Below the pieces are notes generated by a model that worked only from the letters and a program-made list of their open reading frames with translations, did not search any database and was not told the DNA's origin. The position numbers and the translations under genes are program-made. DNA of 64,000 nt from Murimonas intestini (lineage in GTDB: Bacteria; Bacillota; Clostridia; Lachnospirales; Lachnospiraceae): contig QGGY01000011.1 in NCBI GenBank assembly GCA_003148945.1, positions 124,001 to 188,000 of the forward strand, given 5' to 3'. Shown piece by piece: positions 16,979-24,639 of this stretch (positions are counted from its first letter, which is position 1; every line of letters starts with the position of its first letter).

Positions 16979-18901
16979 TCAATGGTTTCTCATAAATTCT
17001 GCCATCTCTGTCTCAGACAGTGGTTTTGAATAATAGAAGCCCTGGATCTGGTCTACACCAAATTCTTCAACAAGCTGCCTTTGTTCTTCAGTCTCTACCC
17101 CTTCTGCAACGACCTTCATATTCAAATCTTTGAAGGCCCTGACCAGGTTTTTGACGGCAAGGGCAGAAGTGGGGTTTTTAATAGAGGCCTGTACAAGACT
17201 CCTGTCCAGCTTGAGGGTTCCGAATGGAATATTGATAACTGTAGCAATATTAGAATATCCTGTACCGAAATCATCAAGCCCCATCATAATGCCATAGCTT
17301 TTCATCTCTTCGGCAAATTCGGCAACCACAGTAGGATTTTCCGCAAGAGTACTCTCAGTGAACTCGATTTTGACAGCAGGCATGGGAGTATTGTTGCTTT
17401 CTATGATTTCAAGCACTTTTTTGCTCAGATCCTGCTGGGAAAATTGAATGGCAGAGAAATTCACGTGTATGGAGTCAATCTGAATACCAAGATCGCGCAG
17501 CCTGTTTATAAACTTACATACTTTATCCAGTATCACATAAGTGATTTCTATAATAAGCCCTGTCTCCTCGGCAACAGGAATAAATTCAGAAGGATAAATG
17601 GGACCGATGGGAGTGTCGTTTATGCGCATCAGAGATTCAGCATACTGAAATTTACCTGTCTCGATAGAATAGATTGGCTGGTAGTACATCTCAAAGCTTT
17701 TGTCAGCCAGCTTATCCTTCAGGATGCGTATCACTTTGTGCTTACGTTCACGCTTTTCCAGCATTTCCTTATCACAGTAACAGACCCGGCCATATTTGCC
17801 TGATTTTGCCTGTGAGACTGCGTATTCAATTCCACCGATGGTATTTTCAATAGAACCATCGCAGTCGGCGCTTCGTATGATCCCCATAACAGCCCGGATC
17901 AGAAAACGGTAGTCATTGATCTGCCAGGGAAGGGCCATGCGCTCCCGGATGGCAGAGACACAGCTGTCTAATTCATCACTGTTCTCCTGAGTAAAGAGAA
18001 GTGCGAATTCATCACCGCTGAAGCGGTATACATTTCCGGCAGGACCGATTGTACTTAAGAAATGTCCCACACTTTTAAGAAAGGCATCGCCGCTTTGCTG
18101 TCCGCAGGCATTGTTTACCTGACGGAAATCCCTTAAGGAAACTACCAGCAGGGTAAAGCCCCGGACGGGATATTTGTTTGTAAGCAGATGCAGCATATTC
18201 AGCAGCTCCTGCCGGTTAGGCAGATTAGTCAGGTAGTCCATGGAGATCTGTTTGTTCTGAAGATGCAGATAAATGATCAGAAGCGCACAGGTGGCAGCAG
18301 AACCAGACAGTATAATATCAGAGTAGATCTGCTGTATGATTATGACAAGGACTGCAAGCAGTGGAAAAGCCGCCAGAATGCGGTAGATCTCCTTTTCAAT
18401 TTTCTTATGATTGCATAGGGTAACTATGATGCTGGCTACGCAGTAGGCATAAAAGATCAGATAAGTGACAAAGATCAGGTGCCCCCTTGTATAGCCGTTT
18501 GCCTCTGTCAGGTCAAATATATTTCTGGTAACCGGATTCAGCAGTACCATGACAGCATACAGGCAGCCGGGTGTGATTCCTGTCCAGATAATTTTCTTAA
18601 GACTGGGACTGTCTGCATAGATGACAGAAACGGTGTAGAGAAAGTAAGCCATTCCCATCAGCGGGGTCAGGATAAAATAGATCTGAGTGACTATCCATGT
18701 GAGCAGCAGGGGGACTGTATCTGTGTTATAGATCATAAGAGTAGAAAGTACATTTGAAAGCATTGCACAAAAAGTAACCATCAGACATCCCTGGAACATT
18801 CTGTTCTTAAGAGAGGGGAGATGGCTGCCTTTTCTGGAATAGATCCATATGATCCCCAGAATTACCAGAGAAATAAGTTCTGGCGCAATATTCCACGTCA
18901 T
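16979..18901 (-). CDS. Membrane GGDEF/EAL protein, probable c-di-GMP phosphodiesterase
   Basis: 640 residues: about six to seven membrane segments (1-215), a GGDEF domain (about 221-375) and an EAL domain (about 390-635). The GGDEF signature reads SGDEF (295-299) and the usual metal-binding DxD/FKxxND region reads SLRDFRQVNN, so cyclase activity is doubtful. The EAL domain keeps its catalytic set: Glu422 (ESL), Asn481, Glu513, Asp543/Asp544 (DDFGTGYS), Lys564, Glu600/Glu603 (AEGVETEEQ) and Gln620. I infer a c-di-GMP phosphodiesterase whose cyclase-like domain is regulatory. It lies alone between two regulators; c-di-GMP often controls type IV pili, which are encoded 16 kb away, but no direct link is shown. 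Confidence 0.9.
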   Translation of the reverse strand: MTWNIAPELISLVILGIIWIYSRKGSHLPSLKNRMFQGCLMVTFCAMLSNVLSTLMIYNTDTVPLLLTWIVTQIYFILTPLMGMAYFLYTVSVIYADSPSLKKIIWTGITPGCLYAVMVLLNPVTRNIFDLTEANGYTRGHLIFVTYLIFYAYCVASIIVTLCNHKKIEKEIYRILAAFPLLAVLVIIIQQIYSDIILSGSAATCALLIIYLHLQNKQISMDYLTNLPNRQELLNMLHLLTNKYPVRGFTLLVVSLRDFRQVNNACGQQSGDAFLKSVGHFLSTIGPAGNVYRFSGDEFALLFTQENSDELDSCVSAIRERMALPWQINDYRFLIRAVMGIIRSADCDGSIENTIGGIEYAVSQAKSGKYGRVCYCDKEMLEKRERKHKVIRILKDKLADKSFEMYYQPIYSIETGKFQYAESLMRINDTPIGPIYPSEFIPVAEETGLIIEITYVILDKVCKFINRLRDLGIQIDSIHVNFSAIQFSQQDLSKKVLEIIESNNTPMPAVKIEFTESTLAENPTVVAEFAEEMKSYGIMMGLDDFGTGYSNIATVINIPFGTLKLDRSLVQASIKNPTSALAVKNLVRAFKDLNMKVVAEGVETEEQRQLVEEFGVDQIQGFYYSKPLSETEMAEFMRNH

Positions 18902-18976
18902 TTTGTTTACCTGCCATTTCTTAGGTATGTATAACAGAGTGAATCATCTTGCTGAAACTATTCTATCACAGTTAAA

Positions 18977-19007
18977 GGCGGCCTACAATCATATAATTGT
19001 GACCGCC
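18977..19007. repeat. Nested inverted repeat upstream of GGDEF/EAL gene
   Basis: GGCGG...CCGCC encloses ACAAT...ATTGT around a short loop, forming a 31-base hairpin. It lies 76 bases before the start of the GGDEF/EAL gene, in the 163-base gap after the TipA-like gene. It could be a terminator for the latter, an mRNA leader element or an operator. Confidence 0.5.
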
Positions 19008-19017
19008 TGCATTAAAC

Positions 19018-19043
19018 GTTCCAGTTCCCGTCTGAACTGGAAC
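19018..19043. terminator. Hairpin downstream of TipA-like gene
   Basis: Perfect 10-bp stem GTTCCAGTTC/GAACTGGAAC with a 6-base loop, 22 bases after the stop of the minus-strand TipA-like gene. The T-run after it is weak, so it is a candidate terminator only. Confidence 0.5.
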
Positions 19044-19064
19044 CATTAAAACTGTTTTTATATT

Positions 19065-19913
19065 TTAATGTTCCTTATAATATGTCTCAATAGCCTGTGC
19101 AAAAAATTCAGAGGCTCCCTTGCCGTACCGCTGATCCAGGGATGATCTAAATCTCTCATCCCGGTAGCTGGATGCAGTGGACAGCATGACTCCTTCCTCG
19201 TCTTTAACATGTGTAAACTCCTTCAGCAGAAGGGCATATTCCCTGATCAGTTCTTTCACGCAAAGAGAATCGGGCGGATAATCCCTTTTTGCAATCAGCT
19301 TTTCCAGTAGCTCTTCAACCTGTCTTTCACATTCCTTGGCAGCCTCCGGGCTGGGGGGATTGGTGGCTGCTTTTAAGTAGCTTTCTTTACCTCCATACCA
19401 TTCTATTACTTTTTGGTAGCCTTTCTGCATGTCCTCCTTTGAGGCACGTTCTATATAGTGCTGTTTCCACTGTTCAATCCCGCCAAATTCTTTAATAATA
19501 CATTCCTGCATAAGATCCGTCATATGATCGATTGAAGCCTGGCAAAGCTCTTCCAGTTCGGATTTATTAAATACTTCAAAATCCATTTTGTTTCCTCCCT
19601 TCAGGATATCGTCAATGCTGGCAAGCAGGCGTTCTATGCGCTCCTTCTTGCTTATCAGCATTTTGCGCTGCATCTGTAGTATTTTATCTCTGTCAAGAGC
19701 CGGACTATCCATCACAGTTTTAATATCTTTTAATGAAATATCAAATTCGCGGAAAAATAAAATCTGACGCAATGTTTCCAATGCCTTATCGTCATAAAGC
19801 CGGTAACCCGCATCACTTTTTTTAGTGGGCTTCAACAGCCCGATTTCGTCATAGTAGTGGAGCGTGCGCACGCTGATACCTGTCAGTTTTGATATTTCCT
19901 TCACTGTCCTCAT
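19065..19913 (-). CDS. MerR-family regulator with TipAS-like domain
   Basis: 282 residues: an N-terminal MerR helix-turn-helix (MRTVKEISKLTGISVRTLHYY, of which RTLHYYDEIGLL is the classic segment), a dimerisation helix, and a C-terminal helical domain of the TipAS type (about 130-282), which in TipA binds thiopeptide antibiotics. The start at 19913 is chosen because AGGAGGT lies 7 bases upstream; a longer frame to 20060 would read through a dispersed repeat. A TTGACC-19-TAAAAT promoter about 160 bases upstream fits MerR autoregulation. The ligand is unknown; drug sensing is a family-based guess. Confidence 0.9.
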   Translation of the reverse strand: MRTVKEISKLTGISVRTLHYYDEIGLLKPTKKSDAGYRLYDDKALETLRQILFFREFDISLKDIKTVMDSPALDRDKILQMQRKMLISKKERIERLLASIDDILKGGNKMDFEVFNKSELEELCQASIDHMTDLMQECIIKEFGGIEQWKQHYIERASKEDMQKGYQKVIEWYGGKESYLKAATNPPSPEAAKECERQVEELLEKLIAKRDYPPDSLCVKELIREYALLLKEFTHVKDEEGVMLSTASSYRDERFRSSLDQRYGKGASEFFAQAIETYYKEH

Positions 19914-19942
19914 ATATAAGACCTCCTGCCCCTGATGACTTC

Positions 19943-20036
19943 GCATGTCACCGTCCCGCGAGGTGTTTTCGCGCGTATTTTGCACGAAAATCCCGAGGGC
20001 TGCAGCGCGAAACGGCGCTTTTGGCCGTTTCTGTGC
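19943..20036 (+). repeat. ~94-bp dispersed repeat, copy 1
   Basis: Aligned by hand with the reverse complement of 33151-33243, about 78 of 94 positions agree with one gap. It contains GTCCCGCGAG, ATTTTGCACGAAAAT and the hairpin GAAACGGC/GCCGTTTC. It sits in the predicted 5' UTR of the TipA-like gene. Too small to encode anything; it may be a MITE or REP-like element. Confidence 0.7.
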
Positions 20037-20049
20037 ATCGCGAAGCGTG

Positions 20050-20074
20050 TTACTGGTCACTCCGTGACCAGTAA
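20050..20074. repeat. Perfect 11-bp palindrome beside dispersed repeat
   Basis: TTACTGGTCAC, a 3-base loop, and GTGACCAGTAA. On the + strand it is followed by TTTTATTTTA. It sits at the predicted transcription start of the TipA-like gene, so it may be an operator or leader hairpin, or the end of the adjacent repeat element. Confidence 0.6.
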
Positions 20075-20078
20075 TTTT

Positions 20079-20109
20079 ATTTTAACCTATGACGTTCCGT
20101 GAGGGTCAA
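20079..20109 (-). promoter_or_regulatory. MerR-type promoter of the TipA-like gene
   Basis: On the minus strand TTGACC (20109-20104) and TAAAAT (20084-20079) are 19 bp apart, with an imperfect dyad (CCCTCACG, then ACGTCATAGG) in the spacer. It lies 10 bases past the stop of the acetyltransferase gene, so the TipA-like gene has its own, probably autoregulated, promoter. Confidence 0.6.
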
Positions 20110-20118
20110 TACTTTTTG

Positions 20119-20703
20119 TCAGTTATTATCCCTGATTATTCTGCAGGGTACACCGCAGGCGACTTTGTCTGAAGGAATATCCTTTGTCACGACACTTCCG
20201 GCCCCAATTACCACATTGTCGCCGATTGTCACTCCGGGCATAATAATTGCCCCTCCTCCTATCCAGACATTGTTTCCTATTATAACTGGCGCAGTCTGAG
20301 TTTTGCAGAATTCGAAGGAGCCGTCTTCTTTTGGCTCTCCGAACCTTTCTTTTGCATTTGTGGGATGAAATGCCGTGTAGATCTGCACATTAGGTGCTAT
20401 CAGGGCATTGTCACCTATGACTATCTTATTATCGTCCAAAAATGTACAATTCATATTAACTTCACAGTTATTTCCAAAGAATATGTTGTTTCCATAGTCC
20501 ACAAAAAATGGCGCTGTGATCCAAAGATTACTCCCCCGTCCGCCCAGCAGTTCATTCAGGATCCTGTCTTTTTCGGCAAAATCCTCTGAATCTGTCCTGT
20601 TATAATCACGCACAAGGTTTTTAGCTTTATGCCATTGAGACAATAATTCATGATCCCCGCAATCATATAGTTCACCGGCTAACATTTTTTCACGCTCAGT
20701 CAT
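20119..20703 (-). CDS. Maltose/galactoside O-acetyltransferase family protein
   Basis: 194-residue left-handed beta-helix acetyltransferase (LacA/Maa/NodL type), moving acetyl from acetyl-CoA to a sugar hydroxyl; such enzymes act as trimers in the cytoplasm. The N-terminus MTEREKMLAGELYDCGDHEL is the family's Mac domain; hexapeptide repeats follow (IGDNALIAPNVQIY; IGNNVWIGGGAIIMPGVTIG), with the catalytic His in YTAFHP and the C-terminal VTKDIPSDKVACGVP. ATG follows a GGAGGAT ribosome site. Length is normal. It is next to, but not obviously co-regulated with, the TipA-like gene. The natural sugar substrate is unknown. Confidence 0.92.
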   Translation of the reverse strand: MTEREKMLAGELYDCGDHELLSQWHKAKNLVRDYNRTDSEDFAEKDRILNELLGGRGSNLWITAPFFVDYGNNIFFGNNCEVNMNCTFLDDNKIVIGDNALIAPNVQIYTAFHPTNAKERFGEPKEDGSFEFCKTQTAPVIIGNNVWIGGGAIIMPGVTIGDNVVIGAGSVVTKDIPSDKVACGVPCRIIRDNN

Positions 20704-20841
20704 ATTTTTAATCCTCCTGCATCTTAGATGCTGAAATCCATTGTAAATGTTATAGCTGTAATTTAATCATAAATTTCTGCAGTTTACCTGCAAATCTGTC
20801 CTCATGCATGCATGGCCGCTTGGCCCGCTGCCTGCGGAAAT

Positions 20842-20874
20842 AAAAAAATCCAGGAATTTGCATTCCTGGATTTT
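20842..20874 (-). terminator. Terminator of the tRNA-Glu/tRNA-Cys unit
   Basis: Stem ATCCAGGAA/TTCCTGGAT, extended by A/T pairs, with a 6-base loop; on the minus strand it is followed by seven Ts. It lies 3 bases beyond the 3' end of tRNA-Cys. Confidence 0.85.
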
Positions 20875-20877
20875 AAG

Positions 20878-20948
20878 AGGCGACAACCAGATTTGAACTG
20901 GTGATCAGGGTGTTGCAGACCCATGCCTTACCACTTGGCTATGTCGCC
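20878..20948 (-). tRNA. tRNA-Cys (GCA)
   Basis: 71-base cloverleaf: acceptor GGCGACA/TGTCGCC, D arm GCCAAGTGGTAAGGC, anticodon loop CTGCAAC giving GCA, T arm with GTTCAAATC. Discriminator U; the CCA end is not encoded. Second in a two-tRNA unit after tRNA-Glu. Confidence 0.96.
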
Positions 20949-21005
20949 TTACAGCTATTTTATTATAGCAAAAGAGTAACAAGACGTCAAGTCTTTATCT
21001 CTCAC

Positions 21006-21048
21006 TTCATAGAAAAACTTATCGACAAAATCTGAAGTTTTCTATGAA
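21006..21048. repeat. Inverted repeat between the two tRNAs
   Basis: A 14-bp stem (21006-21020 with 21035-21048, one bulged A) and 14-base loop separate tRNA-Glu and tRNA-Cys and would fold in the precursor transcript. It may be a processing site. Confidence 0.6.
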
Positions 21049-21049
21049 A

Positions 21050-21121
21050 TGACTCCTACGGGAATCGAACCCGTGTTACCGCCGTGAAAGGGCGATGTCT
21101 TAACCGCTTGACCAAGGAGCC
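21050..21121 (-). tRNA. tRNA-Glu (UUC)
   Basis: 72-base cloverleaf: acceptor GGCTCCT/AGGAGTC (one G-U pair), anticodon loop CTTTCAC giving UUC, T arm GGGTTCGATTCCC. Discriminator A; CCA not encoded. First gene of a tRNA-Glu/tRNA-Cys unit. Confidence 0.96.
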
Positions 21122-21161
21122 ATATTTTTCCTTCTGAGTCAAAAGTGACTCAACGACGTTT

Positions 21162-21190
21162 AATATATCATAACAGGGAACAAATTGCAA
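21162..21190 (-). promoter_or_regulatory. Promoter of the tRNA-Glu/tRNA-Cys unit
   Basis: On the minus strand TTGCAA (21190-21185), 17-bp spacer, TATATT (21167-21162), about 40 bases before tRNA-Glu. A 7-bp leader hairpin TGAGTCA/TGACTCA (21135-21152) lies between. Confidence 0.65.
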
Positions 21191-21399
21191 GCACTTTTTT
21201 GAAAAAAACAAAAAATTAATTCAATCAAATTAATTCACTAAGTTCATTGGAGTTTATTAGTTCACTGAGCAGTTCATTTTGCCGGCCCTGCCCGCATCTG
21301 CCGGAAGAGCCAGACAAGATGCGGCAGGCTGACAGATGAATCAACGTATCGGTTCGTTACCGATCATAGCATCTTCACCGGCAGCTTCCTCACTGCTGT
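21191..21399. other. Non-coding stretch downstream of rarA
   Basis: No gene seen. It holds an AT-rich part with a loose direct repeat (TTCACTAAGTTCATT, then TTCACTGAGCAGTTCATT), a hairpin CGCATCT/AGATGCG (about 21293-21323) and a second hairpin ATCGGT/ACCGAT (21348-21364), one of which may end the rarA transcript although neither has a T-run. Confidence 0.4.
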
Positions 21400-22725
21400 T
21401 TACAGCTTCTTTTGTGGATACTTCCATTCTTCTATCTTTTTAAGCCGGTCTTTTACAGCGGCCTCAGCGCCTTCCTCAGTCGGCTGGTAATATTTCCTGC
21501 CTGCCATTGACTCGGGCAGGCATTCCATATGTGTGAGCTTTTCTTCCGTATCATGGGCATACTGATAGCCTTCCCCGTAGTGCAGTTCCTTCATAAGGCC
21601 TGTGGGGGCATTGCGCAGGATAAGGGGAACAGGCTCCGCCAGGGTTTCCACAGCATCTGTCTTTGCGTGCTCATATGCCTTATAAAGCGCATTGGACCTG
21701 GGAGCTGTGGAGAGATAGACGACGGCATGGGTAAGGTGAACATTGCATTCAGGCATACCAAGAAAATGACAGGCCTGATAGACGGACACGGCAACCTGAA
21801 GCGCCTGGCTGTCAGCCATCCCAATATCTTCACTTGCAAAACGTATAAGTCTTCTGGCTATATACAGCGGGTCCTCACCAGCCTCCAGCATTCTGGCCAG
21901 CCAGTAGACGGCGGCATCGGGGTCGCTGTTCCTCATAGATTTGTGCAGGGCGGAAATCAGGTTATAGTGCTCCTCGCCATTTTTATCGTACAGAAGAGTC
22001 TTCCTGCTCAGGCACTGCTCCAGAATTTTGTCAGTGACCAGTGTCCCATTCTCACTGAATTCTCCGTTTAAGACTGCCATCTCAAGAGTGTTCAGAGCAG
22101 TCCTGGCATCCCCGTTGGCAAAGGAGGCTATCATTTCAAGCTGGTTGCGGGTAATAATGATATTCTGGCCCCCAAACCCCTTGGGAGAATCAATGGCATG
22201 GCAAAGCAGGGTTAAAAGATTTTCCGTGGACAGAGGCTTTAAGACGAATACCTTGCACCTGGACAGAAGGGCGGCGTTGATCTCAAAGGAAGGATTTTCC
22301 GTAGTAGCGCCAATAAGAAGAATGCTGCCTTTTTCTACATAAGGAAGAAAAGCATCCTGCTGTGCTTTGTTAAAGCGGTGTATCTCATCCACAAAAAGCA
22401 GGGTGCGCTGTCCAAGCTTCCTGTTTTCCTCAGCCTGGGCCATGACTGTCTTGATCTCTTTGATCCCGCTGGTCACAGCGCTGAAATCCACAAACCCCGC
22501 GTGTGTGTGTCCGGCAATGATTCTGGCCAGGGTGGTCTTTCCCACGCCGGGAGGGCCCCAGAATATCATGGAGGAGATCTTATCCTGTTCAATCAGCTGC
22601 CGCAGCAGCATGCCGGGACCCAGAAGATGCTCCTGCCCAACAAAGTCAGAAAGAGTCTGAGGCCTCAGGCGGCTGGCCAGAGGATTGGATAATTCCCTGT
22701 TATCAAAAAGTGAGAGCTGTTCCAT
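21400..22725 (-). CDS. rarA: Replication-associated recombination protein A
   Basis: AAA+ ATPase of the RarA/MgsA/WRNIP1 family, acting at stalled replication forks. The 441-residue protein starts MEQLSLFDN, resembling a clamp-binding QLSLF motif, then PLASRLRPQTLSDFVGQEHL, Walker A GPPGVGKTT, Walker B LLFVDEIHRFNKAQQD, sensor GATTENPSFEIN and the C-terminal tetramerisation domain (DIGMADSQALQ, TAPRSNALYKAY). ATG 22725 is chosen because GAGGTAC lies at good spacing; an in-frame ATG at 22746 has no ribosome site. A TTCACT-17-TATAAT promoter precedes it. Monocistronic. Confidence 0.95.
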   Translation of the reverse strand: MEQLSLFDNRELSNPLASRLRPQTLSDFVGQEHLLGPGMLLRQLIEQDKISSMIFWGPPGVGKTTLARIIAGHTHAGFVDFSAVTSGIKEIKTVMAQAEENRKLGQRTLLFVDEIHRFNKAQQDAFLPYVEKGSILLIGATTENPSFEINAALLSRCKVFVLKPLSTENLLTLLCHAIDSPKGFGGQNIIITRNQLEMIASFANGDARTALNTLEMAVLNGEFSENGTLVTDKILEQCLSRKTLLYDKNGEEHYNLISALHKSMRNSDPDAAVYWLARMLEAGEDPLYIARRLIRFASEDIGMADSQALQVAVSVYQACHFLGMPECNVHLTHAVVYLSTAPRSNALYKAYEHAKTDAVETLAEPVPLILRNAPTGLMKELHYGEGYQYAHDTEEKLTHMECLPESMAGRKYYQPTEEGAEAAVKDRLKKIEEWKYPQKKL

Positions 22726-22780
22726 AAGCGGTACCTCGAAATTCATAAACTGTAAAGATTGCTGAAACGTATGTTCTTTT

Positions 22781-22809
22781 ATTATACAGCATAAGATTAA
22801 AAAAGTGAA
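22781..22809 (-). promoter_or_regulatory. Probable rarA promoter
   Basis: On the minus strand TTCACT (22809-22804), 17-bp spacer, TATAAT (22786-22781), giving a leader of about 50 bases to the rarA start. Confidence 0.6.
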
Positions 22810-22899
22810 GTGGATGGAATAAAAATTTAACTGATATATGGGCTGGAAATATGGATTGAAATAATTTTCAGTTGTAGTGAACCAGAAAAGATAAAAAGT

Positions 22900-22929
22900 T
22901 TAGTCAGAGCCAGTAAAATATAGTATAAT
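22900..22929 (+). promoter_or_regulatory. Weak promoter before the radical SAM gene
   Basis: TATAAT at 22924-22929 is a perfect -10; the best -35 at an 18-bp distance is only TTAGTC (22900-22905). The remaining 304-base gap between rarA and the radical SAM gene shows no other structure. Confidence 0.4.
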
Positions 22930-23029
22930 GAAAAATAATCATTCAGCTGGCCTATGCAGTAAATGCCACAGACTGTGAGAACGCAGTGCAGCTGTAAAAT
23001 AACAGTACAGAGGGAGGCAGGTTTTATAT

Positions 23030-23947
23030 ATGCAGGATTGGGTCACAAAATCAAAAGCTATGGATGACTGCACGCTCTGCCCGCGCCGGTGCCATGCAGA
23101 CAGGAATGCAGGCAGAAAAGGCGCCTGCCATGAAGACAGCGCCGTACAGCTGGCCAGAGCCGGGCTGCACATGTGGGAGGAGCCATGTATATCAGGCATA
23201 CAGGGATCCGGCACAGTATTTTTCTCAGGGTGTTCCATGGGATGCGTTTTCTGCCAGAACCGTCCTATAGCTTCGGGGCAGATAGGCAGGGAAGTGACTA
23301 TAGAGAGGCTGGCGGAGATCTTTATTGAACTGCAGGAAAAAAATGCCGCCAATATCAACCTGGTGACTGCCGGACATTATGTGCCCCAGGTGATCGAGGC
23401 TCTTAAACTGGCCAGGGAAAATGGCCTTGCAGTACCGGTTGTCTATAATTCCAGCGGCTATGAACGGGCTGAAACTGTCCGTATGCTGGAGGGCTGGGTG
23501 GATATTTATCTGCCTGACTTTAAATATATGGACGATGACCTGGCCTGGAAATATTCGGGAGTGAAGGAGTACAGCTTCTGCGCAAAGGAGGCCCTGGCAG
23601 AGATGGTACGCCAGACGGGTACGCCGGTCTTTGACGGAGAAGGAATGATGAAAAAAGGAGTTATAGTGCGCCATATGATCCTTCCCGGACATACAAGGGA
23701 CTCAAAGGAAGTGCTCAGATATCTTCATGAGACATACGGCGACACCATCTATATCAGCATCATGAACCAGTACACTCCCATGGAATGGGCGAAGGAATAT
23801 CCTGAACTGTCCAGGAGGCTGACAGCCAGGGAATATGAGAAGGTAATAGATTTCTGCCTGGAGATCGGGATAGAAAACGGGTTTACACAGGAAGGGGAGG
23901 CTGCGAAAGAGAGCTTCATACCGGACTTTAATTATGAAGGAGTCTGA
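23030..23947 (+). CDS. Radical SAM protein, PflA-like
   Basis: 305-residue radical SAM enzyme resembling pyruvate formate-lyase activating enzymes of the PflX type, which use a 4Fe-4S cluster and S-adenosylmethionine to make a radical. The cluster cysteines are Cys68, Cys72 and Cys75 (CSMGCVFCQN). A second cysteine group near the N-terminus (CTLCPRRC, residues ~15-22) is typical of this subgroup and may bind another metal centre. SGYERAETV and YLPDFKYMDDDLAWKYSG follow. ATG is preceded by GAGGGAGG at rather long spacing. No glycyl-radical enzyme gene is adjacent, so the target protein is unknown. Confidence 0.87.
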   Translation: MQDWVTKSKAMDDCTLCPRRCHADRNAGRKGACHEDSAVQLARAGLHMWEEPCISGIQGSGTVFFSGCSMGCVFCQNRPIASGQIGREVTIERLAEIFIELQEKNAANINLVTAGHYVPQVIEALKLARENGLAVPVVYNSSGYERAETVRMLEGWVDIYLPDFKYMDDDLAWKYSGVKEYSFCAKEALAEMVRQTGTPVFDGEGMMKKGVIVRHMILPGHTRDSKEVLRYLHETYGDTIYISIMNQYTPMEWAKEYPELSRRLTAREYEKVIDFCLEIGIENGFTQEGEAAKESFIPDFNYEGV

Positions 23948-24028
23948 TCTGTCTTCAAGAACGCGGGATGTTTTTGAACTGATACAGCCTTTGCATTTTT
24001 GTGAAATATAAAAAAGGAGGAAACAAAT

Positions 24029-24535
24029 ATGTCAGAACTACATGTGTCAAGGATCCACAATGAACCAAAGATTAAAAACGCCCTGATCCAGGCCGTAAGG
24101 GGGCAGCTGGAGCAGAGGGCTGCCTGGCTTTACCTGCTCTGCGATGAGGCGGGAAAAAGAGGGCTTTCCTGGGAGGAGTTCGGCAGTGCCGCGATCCGCA
24201 GATGCGGGCAGGGGCAGGGGGCCGATCTCGTTAAAAAGGGCGGTACGGACAGCTTTAAAGGGCTGAGAAAGCAGCTGTTCACAAAACCGGCCCAGTGGGT
24301 TTTTGAGATGAAAATAAGAAAGAGCACAGATGATGTGCTGGCTATTGATTTTCATTACTGTCCGCTGGTAAAGGCATGGCAGAAGGCAGGCTGTACAGAC
24401 GAGCAGATTGCCGTCCTCTGCGACATTGCCATGTGCGGTGACCACGGGATCGGAGAGGCATACGGCGGGAAGCTGAAGCTTTTGAAATCCATCGCCAAAG
24501 GTGATGAGATATGCAGGCTCTATTACCATAAATAA
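24029..24535 (+). CDS. L-2-amino-thiazoline-4-carboxylate hydrolase family protein
   Basis: 168-residue protein resembling the ATC hydrolase family, whose founding member opens L-2-amino-thiazoline-4-carboxylate on the way to cysteine in Pseudomonas. The family-like core is DFHYCPLVKAWQKAGCTDEQ followed by LCDIAMCGDHG, with Cys and His residues that could be catalytic or metal-binding. In gut clostridia these proteins are common without evidence for cysteine production, so the true substrate is uncertain. ATG follows AAGGAGGA at good spacing. It lies 81 bases after the radical SAM gene and has its own strong terminator. Confidence 0.8.
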   Translation: MSELHVSRIHNEPKIKNALIQAVRGQLEQRAAWLYLLCDEAGKRGLSWEEFGSAAIRRCGQGQGADLVKKGGTDSFKGLRKQLFTKPAQWVFEMKIRKSTDDVLAIDFHYCPLVKAWQKAGCTDEQIAVLCDIAMCGDHGIGEAYGGKLKLLKSIAKGDEICRLYYHK

Positions 24536-24576
24536 GGACAGGAAGCGGATATGTATTGCATATTTGCATGAAGAAA

Positions 24577-24627
24577 GCCGGATTTTCAGAGAGGATAAGT
24601 GTATATCTCTGAAAATCCGGCCTTTTT
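24577..24627. terminator. Bidirectional terminator
   Basis: Perfect 16-bp stem (24577-24592 with 24606-24621), 13-base loop, then CTTTTT on the + strand and CTTTCTTC on the minus strand. It serves the ATC-hydrolase-like gene (+) and the MurE-like gene (-), which converge here. Confidence 0.9.
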
Positions 24628-24639
24628 AAAGCCATGTTT

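Noticed and set aside
19914..20060. N-terminal extension of the TipA-like protein
   Set aside because: The extension would be translated from the dispersed repeat; a strong AGGAGGT sits just before the internal ATG at 19913.
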